Counted from the stretch's first letter, positions 44,088 to 54,647 are shown. The stretch is 64,000 nucleotides of DNA from Flabesymbios commensalis (GCA_964017125.1 OZ024908.1:66341440-66405439); one strand, 5' to 3'. Notes: generated by a model not told the origin, from the letters alone. Numbers and translations: made by a program.

Positions 44088-44196
44088 CCCTGCAAACACG
44101 AGACATTCACCCGATGTCGGTACAATGTTGGATCAGCGTCTGCGACACTGAGCCATCATTGTACAGACATTGGGTGAACGTATTGTGATAGCTGGG
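44088..44196. mobile_element. CCCAGCAAACAC family, GAGGCATTGACCC subtype
   Basis: CCCTGCAAACACGAGACATTC to GAACGTATTGTGATAGCTGGG, with the arm CGGTACAATGTTGGATCAGCG. Confidence 0.7.
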
Positions 44197-44359
44197 AGCT
44201 TTGTTGTAAAGCTACATGTGTATCGCTTTCAATGTGGGTACCAATCTATGCACCATTAAGGCGGTGTTAAGCCAAATTAAATATTCATGTAAATACATAG
44301 ATTGTACCGTGGTACATAAATAGGAAATCAAACAATATATTTGTTGGTTCCCGATGTTT

Positions 44360-44435
44360 GAAATCAAAGCATTTTTGTCATGTCGAGCTGGAAATTGCGT
44401 CAACAATTCAAGTTTGACATGACAAAAATAGTTCA
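44360..44435. repeat. AGCTGGAAATTGCG-group hairpin
   Basis: GTCATGTCGAGCTGGAAATTGCG pairs with CAATTCAAGTTTGACATGAC around TCAA. The arms carry a matched change to ATGTC/GACAT relative to other copies. Confidence 0.6.
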
Positions 44436-44965
44436 GCAAGCAAAGAGCTGGATAATAACGATTGTGGGCAACAGCCAAATGGGTGATTTGGGGTTGAAGG
44501 GGTCTTTTGACCCGCGTCCACACAGGATGGGAGAGGGGATCATTTTGACTGTTGACGCAGCTCCGGGTCGGTTGTTAACTTCTACATCTCACCTAATATC
44601 GCTCAGGGGGCATATTAACAGATTCACTTTTTGCTCAGACCATCCTTGCTCAGACCTTTAGCACAGGATATGTCGTCACCACCGTAATGGTTCATATAGA
44701 TTCATAATCACACCCACCACGTGACAGCAACGCGCTTATATGCGGTGGAGGATTATTTCCAAAATATGTTGCTTATTCATCATTCATTTATATTATTCTG
44801 TCAATTTAACTGTTAACGTTTTTTAAGACGAGTTTTGTGAAGGGATTGAAATATTTTAGCAAGATGTTATCTTGCATAATTTTATGAGAACTGTATAGCA
44901 CACTATTTTACCTAAGGTAAAATCCAGAACATGTATACCCGAATATAGCTATAACTATGGGGACA

Positions 44966-45474
44966 AACCCTTAAAGCCATAAATTAAAAGATTTAAATTT
45001 TCACCAACCTAAAGTTGTGTCTCGCTACCGCGATCCACAACTTTAAGTGGGTGAAATTTGGGTAATATTTGTTCAATTTGAAACCAAACATGTACGATGC
45101 TTCATTTCCAATAACAGTGATTCGATCAAAATGAAATTAAATGAATGGGGTTTTAGGCCACCTTTCTGCACATGTAGGCTAAGCTAGGCCAGGATAACTG
45201 CCTGTGAATGGTGAGATATGAATGAGATAACACTGCCCTCGCAAAACAGAATTCGAAATTCGAGCCCTGGCTACCACTCGGTCACGGAGGCTCCCCATAG
45301 TAGGCAATCTTTACGAGTGAGCGGGAAAGAAACATTTTGGTTTTTTTTAAATTTGAATGCCAGAGCCGACTTTCCAAGCAGGCAGCTTTAACCACTGTAC
45401 CAGGGCCCCCACAAAACAGAGATTCGTTCGGCTGATAAAACAAATTAAAAACGACTATAGTGGTGCTTAGTGAG
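44966..45474 (-). mobile_element. TTAA MITE, GCGCTTTAAGGG family, carrying a SINE
   Basis: It opens with CCCTTAAAGCC, has the hairpin AAAGTTGTGTCTCGCTACCGCGATCCACAACTTT and ends at the TTAA (45475-45478) shared with the next MITE. A SINE at 45131-45411 interrupts it and is bounded by acagtgattcg / acagagattcg. Confidence 0.7.
45131..45411 (-). mobile_element. Dimeric tRNA-derived SINE, internally deleted
   Basis: Inserted in a TTAA MITE; flanks acagtgattcg and acagagattcg. The second module has lost part of its anticodon-side region (CGAGCCCTGGCTACCACTCGG on the plus strand). Confidence 0.7.
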
Positions 45475-45478
45475 TTAA

Positions 45479-45715
45479 CCCTTTAACCACCAAATTATTC
45501 AATTTGAATTTTCACCCACTTGAAGTTGTGTCTCGCTGACGCGATCCACAACTTTAAGTGAGTGAAAAATATTCAGATTTGACAAAATGGGGGTCAACTC
45601 TTTTCAAATCTTGCTGGTTGATGCCACATTTATCTTTAACATTTTTAAAATGCGGCACTTAATGTGCTAATAAAAAATGAAAACCCGAATATATGCGGCA
45701 CCGGCGGTTAAAGGG
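45479..45715 (-). mobile_element. TTAA MITE, ACCGCCGG family
   Basis: A full-length reversed copy. It shares TTAA (45475-45478) with the MITE to its left; the right TTAA is mutated to TTGA. The ACCGGCGGTTAAAGGG terminus is intact. Confidence 0.8.
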
Positions 45716-46227
45716 TTGAGGGTTAATACGGGAACCGGTACGCTAACCCACATCTTAGACATGTGATAGGTTGAAATGGAATAATTTCGGGGTTCTTCTG
45801 TTCGAGCATTGCCATGAAGGCAACTGCTATACCACTAGTCTGTAGACACTGCTGATAGTTATGGCATTATTGTAATAATGATGCCTGACATAAATATCCA
45901 CACACGGGTCCCGATTGCAGGCGCAACAGTCATATTTGATGGCTCTACGCACAGCCATTGAGCCATCATGGAACCCCAGCAGCGCAGAGGAAGCTGCCTC
46001 ACCAAAATTGACAATCTGTCTCCGTCCTGGCCGCGAGGTGAAAGTGACAAGGCCACGTGACGTGTATGACAGGTGATTAACACTTTAAGCCCTACAGTGC
46101 TCTAATATTGTCCATAAACCAAAGGGTCACTGTGAAAGGGTAATTAATGGCTTATTTAGTTAATTGTGCCACGTTTGAATACACAATTTTAATAAATAAA
46201 ATTCATATGTCATAAATAAATATTTTA

Positions 46228-46303
46228 ATTATGTCAGCGCGCGGGCCGACGCTTGACGTCCGATTCTGACGTCAAGCGTCAGTCCCCGCACCGAATGGTT
46301 GAA
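46228..46303. mobile_element. GACGTC-hairpin fragment
   Basis: Only the hairpin survives: GGGCCGACGCTTGACGTC and its partner GACGTCAAGCGTCAGTCCCC. Its arms differ from the family consensus on both sides in step. Confidence 0.55.
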
Positions 46304-46586
46304 GGCTGCACCGCCCTTCGCCATTTTTATCAATGTGAAGCGATAACTTTCTGACACAATTCTTTGATTAAAATAAATTATTTAAAAAAACTAATCCTGT
46401 TACATTTTCAAATTTCAAATGTTCGCTTGCATATTTCATACTTTTTATAGTCAATATTTGTGTTGTGAAAAGCAGCTGGAACGCGTTCGATGCTTCCACC
46501 TCACTAATAAGGCGTCATATCATGCGGTGGGCGTGATAATGAACTATTTTACCGACTGAATGATAACAAATCACACGGAAACTTAA

Positions 46587-46790
46587 AACGTTGAAATATT
46601 TTTGTATAAACAATGGAGACCGAAGGGTTTTTTCAATTTAAAATCATCATAAATGTCTTACTTATAACTCTCTCCGCTTTATTTGAATACCTATGTCATG
46701 GGTCTATGGTCATTATGGTCTATGGTCATTGCGGGGATCGACTTTAAACGTCAGATTCTGACGTCTAATGACTGTCCCGAGCTGAAAGAG
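46587..46790 (+). mobile_element. TTAA MITE, GACGTC-hairpin family
   Basis: The copy lies between TTAA at 46583-46586 and 46791-46794. It has a duplicated GGTCTATGGTCATT segment and a shortened second hairpin arm. Confidence 0.7.
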
Positions 46791-46865
46791 TTAAGGCTGT
46801 CTATGTGCACCATCCGGGCTAAAACTCGTTTGACACACTTCCTGTGTAGTAATGAACAGGTGAAT

Positions 46866-46900
46866 CTAGCGAGATACTGCCTTTTAGTTTTCCACGGCAG
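46866..46900. repeat. Hairpin AAAAGGCAGTATCTGC family, half
   Basis: GCGAGATACTGCCTTTTAGTTTTCCACGGCAG is a single arm. Confidence 0.5.
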
Positions 46901-46984
46901 AATTACTGAATCATAACCAGACACGGATTGTCCGATCTGGAAATGGAAGCCGCCCATTGGTCATCTCGTGAAACCTTACCTTAC

Positions 46985-47930
46985 AATAATGACATATTAT
47001 CAGTAGTGAATGAATCGGGCTTTAGGCCGCTGTTGTGCACATATAGGCTAAACTGGGCCAGGAGAACCTCCTGAAGATGGTGGGATGATTGAGATGACAC
47101 TGTCCTCCAGACACAGGATTCGAAATTCGAGGCCTGGCGGTCTGAGGGCGAGCACGCTACCTCTCGGTCACGGAGGCTCCCCACAATACTGACTTTCACA
47201 CGTGGATGGGGAAGAAACATTTTTGTTTCATTCAAACCGCCGAGAACGGGAACCGAGCCCCGAGCTCTGGCGTGAAAGGCAGCGGTGCTAACCATTACCC
47301 TAGGGCCCCCGCCCTGAATGTTTACGAACTGATCAGACATCATTATTATAATAATGACATTTTAGCAGTGAATGTCTACAAACTCGTGAGCCATTATTAT
47401 TAGAATAATGATATATCAGCATTGAATGTCTACAAAGTCGTGAATGCATCATTATTACAACAAAGACATTATCAGCAATGAATTTCTGCAAACTCGTAGA
47501 GGCATCATTATTACAATAATGACAATATCAGCACAATGAATGTCTACAAACTCGTAGAGGCATCATTATTACAATAATGGCAATAATGCCCGATATGGAA
47601 GTGGAAGCCGACAATTGGTCATCACGCGAAACCTTACCTTACAATAATGACATATCAGCATTGAATGTCTACGAAGTTGTGGATGCATCATTATTACAAT
47701 AAAGACATTATCAGCAATGAATTTCTACAAGCTCGTCAGGCATCATTATCAAAATAATGATATTATCAGCAGTGACTGTACACAAACTTGTTGAAGCATT
47801 ATTATCACAATATTATTGTGATAAAAAAGACTTTTTAGCAGTGAATGTCTACAAACAGGATATCATAGTATATAATAATAATGACTTAAAATTAGCAGTG
47901 AATGTCTACAAACTCGTATCTATGCACTGC
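46985..47930. repeat. 57-bp minisatellite, about 10 units, split by a SINE
   Basis: The unit contains GAATGTCTACAAACTCGT and GCATCATTATTACAATAATGAC and ends ATCAGCA. The flanking segment GGAAGTGGAAGCCG..ACCTTACCTTACAATAATGAC occurs at 46935 and again at 47590, so part of the array was duplicated with its edge. Confidence 0.85.
47007..47314 (-). mobile_element. Dimeric tRNA-derived SINE inside a minisatellite
   Basis: Both modules are present. It splits the 57-bp minisatellite; TGAATG flanks both sides. Confidence 0.75.
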
Positions 47931-48262
47931 AGTGAGCTTACAATGTTATTATTACAACTAATATTATTTTGCAAGTACACCGTTAGGGGGGAGGGGTCTG
48001 GGCGCCATGCTCGGACTAGATTATGTTATCCCAATATACCACTGGTCTGATGCTCCAAATTAAGGATGTGGAATAACCCAGTCAAAGTCATAGTCAAAAT
48101 TCGACAGTGATATAGATATAGTGATTTTTGATCGTCAGCATACTGAGCCAAAATACGTTTGTCGGTTTTGAGTATTGAATGCGGAATCATGTTTTCACTA
48201 ACAATGAAATTACGTTATTTGATGCAAAGATTGAGGGATCGAAAAACTTACATATGTCACCA

Positions 48263-48337
48263 CGTAATGTCGGTTTAATGCTGAGTCAACGTCGGAGACG
48301 ATGAGCCAACATGAAACCAGCATTTAATGAGCATTAA
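48263..48337. repeat. CCCAGCAAACAC family, core
   Basis: ATGTCGGTTTAATGCTGAGTCAACG with CGATGAGCCAACATGAAACCAGCAT. Confidence 0.5.
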
Positions 48338-48544
48338 GTTTGACATACCTGCAGTAGTGAAACTGTTAATAACTTTTGACAGTGGGCAGGCGATAGATCA
48401 TCCGCCATGACAGGCGAGCATGTCACGTGGCAGTCACCCTAGTCATGTGACCACTATGAGGCATGGACTTGTATCTGACATTGTTTTAACGTTCAACGTG
48501 CCAGTATCGCATACAGTGACCCAGAAATAAAACAACGTTGGCTT

Positions 48545-48620
48545 CCCAGCAAACATGAGACATTGACCCAATGCTGGGCTAATGTTGGCCCACCGTCTAC
48601 GACGCTACGTGTTTGCTGGG
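48545..48620. mobile_element. CCCAGCAAACAC family, one arm deleted
   Basis: CCCAGCAAACATGAGACATTG, CACCGTCTACGACG, then directly CTACGTGTTTGCTGGG. The right interior arm is missing. Confidence 0.65.
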
Positions 48621-48744
48621 CTAACGGCTGCTGTTTACCGGGGGATAAAGGAGGTGATGGAAGAGCATGCAGGAAATGACGTCTGCAGTCAGCGTGGGGC
48701 GGAGAACGCAAGAGCACGGAAGTGGACGGCTGGCCAGATGAGCA

Positions 48745-48826
48745 CCGCCCTGCAAAGCCAGAAGGCGGTATCTGCTTATTTGTAAAGTAAGCAGATACCG
48801 CCTTTTGGCTTTGCATGGCAGAGCAG
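48745..48826. repeat. Hairpin AAAAGGCAGTATCTGC family, GGCGGTATC subtype
   Basis: CCCTGCAAAGCCAGAAGGCGGTATCTGCTTA pairs with AAGCAGATACCGCCTTTTGGCTTTGCATGG. The A-to-G change in GGCGGTATC is matched by GATACCGCC, a compensated pair. Confidence 0.75.
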
Positions 48827-48837
48827 TCACATTAATA

Positions 48838-49059
48838 AGGGGAATGCTGACACACTTGATGACCAGCGAAAACAAAAGCCAATCCCAAAATGACAGTGTC
48901 CATGGCAACAGACAAATACGTGTGAATGATGACAACAAATCACGGGATACGTCTTGACTGGTCAGGTTTATGATCAAGAACCCCATTCCAAGAAGAAGCG
49001 CCATCAAAATAACTAGCCGGACGGTTACCATGGATACCGCACAGCTTTGGATATACATT
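48838..49059 (-). other. Possible exon of an unknown membrane protein
   Basis: On the minus strand CTGTTTCTTTTTCAG, a good splice acceptor, precedes a frame open for about 74 codons. It has two strongly hydrophobic segments (VRLVILMALLLGMGFLII and FWDWLLFSLVIKCVSIPLI) separated by a polar stretch with NLTSQDVSR. The frame then runs into a hairpin repeat. I do not recognise the family. No donor or partner exon is evident and a second frame is also open, so chance is possible. Confidence 0.25.
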
Positions 49060-49994
49060 CTGAAAAAGAAACAGAATTTCTCGGAGTGGGATAGGCCTAC
49101 ACGTCATTTTTAATAAGCCATTATGTTCGCATACAAAACAATGCATTCACTAACGTCTGGTGTAAGATTTTTTTTAATATGAAATATTGTTTTATTGTAT
49201 GAGGAATTGGTCTAAGGTTTGTAGTGATATTCTGGGATTGAACAACAATCAACTCTCTTCATCCTGCTTTAAGTATCTGTTTTTTTTTCTAATTTCCAAA
49301 TTCAGCTATGCAGGAAACACACGTGGATATGTGGCATAAATATCTCTAGAGAGACTCACCTGCCATTTTCGTATCATGCAGAAATGTAATATGAAACAAA
49401 TTAATGAGATTTGATTAACTTTACTTCCTGAGATAAATAGTAACTATTTTAATTAACATTTTCGTGTATAATGATTGCATTTTTTATGTAATAACTATTG
49501 GCCAGTAAGGAGATCAATTTTCCATAATTAATTTATTTGTAGCTTTTGAAAGATGAATGTGGAATATTTTATACATATTATATTTAGACCGGGAGCTTTT
49601 TTCTTTGCTTTTCCCTTTGTCCCTTTTTTGTTTTATCTTTTTATTGTTTCGCTTTCTCTTTTATTGTTCCTTTCTGTCGTTTTGTGTTTCTCTTTTTTGT
49701 TTGTTTCTCTATTGTACTGAAAAATAGTTGCAACCTAACAAACAAGTTTGAAATGAGGTGTGTTCCATAACAATTTATGGCATGTCAATCATTTTCCTGA
49801 TAGACCAAGGCTAACGATCTCACGAAGTACCAGGATCTACTCTGTACAAGCTAATTTTTCGCCTTAAATGTGATGCTTTGTCAAAGAACAGTGAGTTTTA
49901 ACTCAATGTTTCAATGACCTTTATTCAACTTATCGCGGACATACAGTATTTTTTCACTGATCCATATGCGTTTCATATGAAACTACAAGTGCTA
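49060..49994. other. Unassigned AT-rich sequence
   Basis: Apart from the polypyrimidine tract nothing is recognised. Confidence 0.4.
49590..49715. repeat. Polypyrimidine-rich tract
   Basis: About 125 bp dominated by T and C on the plus strand (TTTTCCCTTTGTCCC, CTTTCTCTTTTATTG), with interrupting G and A. Confidence 0.6.
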
Positions 49995-50075
49995 ACCCAA
50001 TTCCATTTTTTAGTCATTTTAAGCTGCTGGGAATTGCGTTAGCAATCCCCAGCAGCTTAAAATGACTACAAATAT
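49995..50075. repeat. AGCTGGAAATTGCG-group hairpin, extended arms
   Basis: AGTCATTTTAAGCTGCTGGGAATTGCG-TTA-GCAATCCCCAGCAGCTTAAAATGACT: the extra CTG/CAG and GGG/CCC occur in both arms, so the copy stays palindromic although diverged. Confidence 0.7.
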
Positions 50076-50258
50076 TTATATTCATAAAATTATTGACATC
50101 TCCCCAATTTCAGTGAGATTTTATTTTGTTTGAAAGTTGTTTGACAACGCATGTATTCCGCCCACATTTTAGGACTTTTTGCTCTGCTCCAGAAACAATC
50201 GTCAAAAATTGCTCTGCAAGTGATATTCACTTGTGTTGGGTGGTCCTCTACTGTTATA

Positions 50259-50332
50259 CTGCTCTGCAAGCCAAAATACAGTATCTGCTTACTTGTAAAA
50301 TAAACATATACTGCTTTTGGCTTTACATCCCA
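50259..50332. repeat. Hairpin AAAAGGCAGTATCTGC family
   Basis: CTGCTCTGCAAGCCAAAATAC to TATACTGCTTTTGGCTTTACATCC. Confidence 0.65.
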
Positions 50333-50489
50333 GTATATGACCCAGGCTCAAACTCAAAACTCTTATTCGTTCACGCAGAACATATAATATATAATGACAA
50401 ATGCATTGCAGAGATCGATTAACTATTACATGAACTGTAGGATCAGGACTAAGACAAAAATGCCGTGTCGACCACCCACGAGGAGTTAA

Positions 50490-50635
50490 GTATGCATACT
50501 CAATGTTGGCCCATCGTTTTTAACGGTATTGGCTCCGCATCTATGGCAGTAGCAAAGATTCCAACCCGGACAACAAAAGACATTTGGCCAATGCTGGGTT
50601 TATGTCAGGCCAGCGTCGAAGACGGTGGCCCGGCA
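50490..50635. repeat. CCCAGCAAACAC family, two fragments
   Basis: CTCAATGTTGGCCCATCG near 50500 and GGCCAATGCTGGGTTTATG to GACGGTGGCCCGGCATTAA at 50585-50639. The second hosts a TTAA MITE in its right arm. Confidence 0.55.
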
Positions 50636-50639
50636 TTAA

Positions 50640-50875
50640 CCCCTAAAGCGCTAAGTGATTTAATTACATGTTCCGCCTGTGCACTTGAAGCTGTGTGTCG
50701 ATACCGCGACCCACAACTTCAAGTGGGTAATAGTTACGCATATTTTAGTTACACATATTTATTTATTTTGAGACCTAACATGTCCAAATCCTACTATTTA
50801 AACACACATTATATTCCCTATATTAACAGTGATTTAACCTGCTAATAAAACCACTATAATCGTGCTCAGCGCTTA
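50640..50875 (-). mobile_element. TTAA MITE, GCGCTTTAAGGG family, inserted beside a TA-type hairpin
   Basis: It lies between TTAA at 50636-50639 and 50876-50879: CCCTAAAGCGCTAAG start, hairpin AAGCTGTGTGTCGATACCGCGACCCACAACTT, ATCGTGCTCAGCGCTTA end. Confidence 0.8.
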
Positions 50876-50879
50876 TTAA

Positions 50880-51194
50880 GCCTTTCAGTGCAGAGACCAT
50901 CATTAGACGTCAGAATCTGAAGACGTCAGAATCTGACGTCTTTAGACGTCAGATTCTGACGTCTTCAGATTATACATGTAACCTGACATCTTTAGACGTC
51001 AGGTTCTGACGTCTAAAGTTGGTCCCCGTACTGAAAAACTTAAAATATTTACAATGGCCGTATAGACCCATGACACATAGGTATTCAAATGAAGCGGGAT
51101 AAGCTAACTAAGACATTTATGATGATTTCATTTATGTGATTGAACCCTTTGGTCTCCATAGTCCATACAAAAAATATTTCAGCGTTGTAAGGGG
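50880..51194 (-). mobile_element. TTAA MITE, GACGTC-hairpin family, amplified hairpin
   Basis: A reversed copy that shares TTAA (50876-50879) with the MITE on its left. The hairpin core has expanded to a run of GACGTCAGAATCTGACGTC units (50905-51020), giving six or more alternating inverted half-sites. Confidence 0.75.
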
Positions 51195-51501
51195 TAAAGG
51201 GTCAACTCAGCTCTGTGTAAGCGTCTCGTATACGTCTCGTATACGCTGCGCCCACTGACCACGCGAGTGACCAGTCCCTGTGACAGGCGTCACCGGAAAT
51301 GTCCACAAATTGACTAATGTACCGCGGCGGAATCCGGGCTTTTACAACTGTAATGTTATTTACATTTTGCATATTACAGGCAGGGTGGCCTCTGTGGTCC
51401 GTACCTGATTTAATTAGACTCCCCGAGAAATAGCCCGTTAAGTATTAATGCTGATAAATGACATGTGACAGACTGCACGGCCCGCCCGCCCCTTGTGCGG
51501 G

Positions 51502-51611
51502 ACACAACAGACGTTGAAACAAGGTTGGTTTAGCGTTGGGCCAGCGGCCAGCGTCTTTGACGCTGGCCCAACACTGAAACAGCATTGGTTCAATATATTC
51601 CGTTTACTGGG
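51502..51611. mobile_element. CCCAGCAAACAC family, partial termini
   Basis: GAAACAAGGTTGGTTTAGCG to CAGCATTGGTTCAATATATTCCGTTTACTGGG. The core GGGCCAGC is duplicated (GGCCAGCGGCCAGCG). Confidence 0.6.
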
Positions 51612-51976
51612 AGTAGTGTTTGCTGCAAAGAGACTTCACTGCAAACTTGGGATGCTGGCCCAAAGTTTGGTTTGATGTTTGGAAATCGTGAATGTTGGGC
51701 AATATATTTTAATGTTATAATTATGTAGAAGACTGCACTAAATATCACTTTTTTGCAAATTATCACTTATTTTTAAAAAAGTTTATACAAGTTTGAAGTT
51801 GAAAAGTTTCTACACAGCCCTGTATGTACAGTTTGTCAATATATTCTCTTTTCAGCCCTCATAGACGGTAATTTTTATAGCTCTACAAAATATTTATAGC
51901 TAATTTTCTTTGAAATAATACAAATGTAGAGAAAGGATTGATGCTCCACAAATAAAAAAGTCCTATGCATGTTTAA

Positions 51977-52083
51977 CCCAGCAAACACAAAACATTTATA
52001 TAACATTTATGCAACGTCGGCTCAACGTCTCCGACGTCGGTCCAACATTGTAGATTATGTCCAAATGTTTTGTGTTAGCTGGG
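51977..52083. mobile_element. CCCAGCAAACAC family, AAAACATTTGTA subtype
   Basis: CCCAGCAAACACAAAACATTTA to CAAATGTTTTGTGTTAGCTGGG. The left flank reads AA and the right flank TT, so a TA duplication is not visible. Confidence 0.7.
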
Positions 52084-52144
52084 TTGGGAGGCACTTGACC
52101 TATATATAGGTTCACTGTACCTTAGTCGTCATAACTACACTTTA

Positions 52145-52316
52145 TACAGTTTATCCACAACTTCAAGTGAGTGAAAATAATAATACAGACTTGACAAAAT
52201 GGAGGTCAACAAATGATTGCTGATTAATGTCACTTTTTATCTTTGTTATGTTTAAAAGCTGATATGTAAAGTGCTAATAAAAAATATAAAAAACGACGGC
52301 ACCGGCGGTTAAAAGG
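52145..52316 (-). mobile_element. TTAA MITE, ACCGCCGG family, truncated
   Basis: It starts within the hairpin (CCACAACTTCAAGTGAGTG) and runs to GGCACCGGCGGTTAAAAGG before TTAA (52317-52320). It preserves the empty target TTTAAAAGCTGATATG occupied in the copy near 15.15 kb. Confidence 0.7.
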
Positions 52317-52814
52317 TTAAGTCCAGCGGTAAGTCATATCGTGCCAGAGTCGATATGACTTATTCTAGTAGTGTCAGTTACACATAACGGGACGTAACAA
52401 ACCACTTAATCACGATAATTCCAGATCTGATTAAAAGGGAAGCTATTTTAGCTGAAATATCCCGCGATATAATGTATCTTGTCCAATCAAACAATTGGCA
52501 ACACTGGCACATCAAACCAGAGTACGGCGTGGGCTACAACCACTCACCGTGCACCCCCCTTCCCACATCTCACCCACGCTAACTTTTTTCAGACCTTGTT
52601 ATGTCTAAAATATGAAATGAGATGTTAACAAAAAAACAAGGATGAACTTTATATTTTGACCCCTTATAGTGGGGTACCCCGAAACCTGTCTAAAATTAGG
52701 GGGTAGGGCTGCGCAAACGTCTGTCGTTGCTATTCTTGCTTACCAATCTACACATGCAATATACCATATGAAAGGTAAATAAATGTCCGTTTAAATGATG
52801 TATTGCATGATGCA

Positions 52815-53132
52815 AATGAAAATGAAATGAATCGGGCTTTAGGCCACCTTTGTGCACATATAGGCTAAACTGGGCCAGGAGAACCTCCTGAGGATGGTGA
52901 GATGATTGAGATGACACTGTCCTCCAGACACAGGATTCGAAATTCGAGCCCTGGCGGTCTGAGGCCGAGCACGCTACCTCTCGGTCACGGAGGCTCCCCA
53001 CAATACTAACTTTCACACGTGGATGGGGAAGAAACATTTTTTGTTTCTTTGAAACCGCCGAGACCGGGAACCGAACCCCGAACTCTGGCGTGAAAGGCAG
53101 CGGTGCTAACCACCACCCTAGGGCCCCCGCCC
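52815..53132 (-). mobile_element. Dimeric tRNA-derived SINE, full length, intact target duplication
   Basis: This is the reference copy, 318 bp, flanked by a perfect 15-bp duplication GTATTGCATGATGCA (52800-52814, 53133-53147). On the minus strand the first module has box A-like GGTGGTTAGCACCG and box B GGTTCGGTTCCCGG. After a linker (GTTTCTTCCCCATCCACG) the second module has TGACCGAGAGGTAGCGTG and CTCGAATTTCGAATCC. The unrelated 3' body ends GGCCTAAAGCCCGATTCATT. Long, exact duplications are typical of LINE-driven target-primed insertion. Both promoters read like Pol III type 2. Confidence 0.85.
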
Positions 53133-53147
53133 GTATTGCATGATGCA

Positions 53148-54020
53148 GTGGATTAAAGGGCTTTCTTTCTCTACAAATAGGTTGAAACATGTTTTTAAAT
53201 TACAAAATAGTCAAAATCGACAGCAAAACAAGCTAGTTAACATGGTCAATGGAAACGACTTAATAAAGCATAATTGGCCATATCCATATTTAACTTATGT
53301 TTTCTGAACCCAGCTGTGCATTTGCTTAAAACTGAGTGTTATTTAGATTTGTACATGACTATATATATTTTTAAATGAGAGAATATTGCAGCCTTTTTAT
53401 GAAAATATGTGTATTTAGCCTGGGCTGAAATATAAAACATTGAACTTTGCTCGAGATTTGAGTGCAAATTATTTTTGGCGCTCGTTTTTACATAATTTGG
53501 GTGTGTTGAATTCGAATATATCGGTTAACATTCTATATTTGGTGTCATTCACCTTTAAATAAGCAAAACAAAAAATGGCCGCTAAAACCACATCTGTTAT
53601 ATATTTTTGTTACACATTATTGTACGATTTCTGGTTTCTGCATGATTTAGAGTTGATAAATTTATGTCTCATAATTTTCCGATCAGGAAAAATTCTCGGA
53701 AAACATTTCAAATAATAATGAGCGGTGTTTTTTCTATGAAGACGCTATCTTCTCTAATGGGGGAAACAATACAAGTGGCGACGGTGGAAAAAGTGAGACC
53801 CAGTTTTGAGGGAGAACTTTGGCATTAATTTGCGTGCGGGTTAATTGGAGTTCACAGTTGTAATAGGAGCTGTCAGAACCCGTTAGGTGCGAGTTACGAC
53901 GTGACGGTGACAAATCACTGGACCCTGAACCGCGTGGAAGGCCCGCACCCCCCTGCTGAGCCCAAATATGAACTTTGTCACCAATAGATGACAGGATTAC
54001 TGCTTCAGGATTCAGACGCA
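53148..54020. other. Unassigned intergenic sequence
   Basis: AT-rich, no repeat family of this window recognised. The minus-strand frame at 53734-54075 ends in a MITE and has no recognisable domain. Confidence 0.4.
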
Positions 54021-54024
54021 TTAA

Positions 54025-54263
54025 CCCTTCAACCGCCGGTGTCGCATATATTTGGTTTTCATTTTTTATTAGCACATTATAGGTACCACCTTTTAAACAT
54101 GTTAAAGATAAAATGTGACATCAATCAGCAAGATTTGAAAACAGTTGACCTCCATTTTATCAAATTTGAATAATTTTCACTCACTTGAAGTTGTGGATCG
54201 CGTCAGCGAGACACAACTCCAAGGGAGTGAAAATTCAGATTGAATAATATGGCGGTTAAAGGG
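54025..54263 (+). mobile_element. TTAA MITE, ACCGCCGG family
   Basis: Full length after TTAA (54021-54024). The right TTAA is now TCAA. It is first in a chain of abutting MITEs. Confidence 0.8.
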
Positions 54264-54430
54264 TCAACCCTTAGAGAGCCAAGAGCAAATATAGTCGTTT
54301 TTATACGTTTTTATCAGCCGATTGTTATCACTGGAAAATGTGTGTTTGGACATTAAGATTTGCAAATGTTTGACCTCAAATTAAACAAATATGCGTAATT
54401 TTCACCCACTTGAAGTTGTGGCTCGTGGCT
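54264..54430 (+). mobile_element. TTAA MITE, GCGCTTTAAGGG family, left part
   Basis: Starts CCCTTAGAGAGCCAAGAGC and breaks within the hairpin (GAAGTTGTGGCTCG) where a tandem duplication restarts. Confidence 0.7.
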
Positions 54431-54643
54431 CGTGGTTTTCATTTTTTATTAGCACATTATAGGTACCACCTTTTAAACATGTTAAAGATAAAATGTGACA
54501 TCAATCAGCAAGATTTGAAAACAGTTGACCTCCATTTTGTCTAATTTGAATAATTTTCACTCACTTGAAGTTGTGGATCGCGTCAGCGAGACACAACTCC
54601 AAGTGAGTGAAAATTCAGATTGAATAATATGGCGGTTAAAGGG
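54431..54643 (+). mobile_element. TTAA MITE, ACCGCCGG family, second copy of a tandem duplication
   Basis: It begins abruptly at GTGGTTTTCATTTTTTATTAGC without its left terminus. It matches 54051-54263 almost base for base, including the unusual TTATAGGTACCACC. Confidence 0.75.
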
Positions 54644-54647
54644 TTAA

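Larger units (their letters stand above)
43690..44960. other. Intergenic, mostly unassigned
   Basis: Between the satellite array and the next MITE only a CCCAGCAAACAC-family element and an isolated hairpin are recognised. The short frames here have no familiar domain. Confidence 0.35.

Noticed and set aside
45859-46083. Possible second SINE type with AQWL-like translation
   Set aside because: A faint tRNA-like start is visible on the minus strand, but box B is not convincing and there is only one copy.
52815-53132. True tRNA genes inside the SINE
   Set aside because: Box A and box B are present but the acceptor and anticodon stems do not close, and the units are linked to a SINE body.
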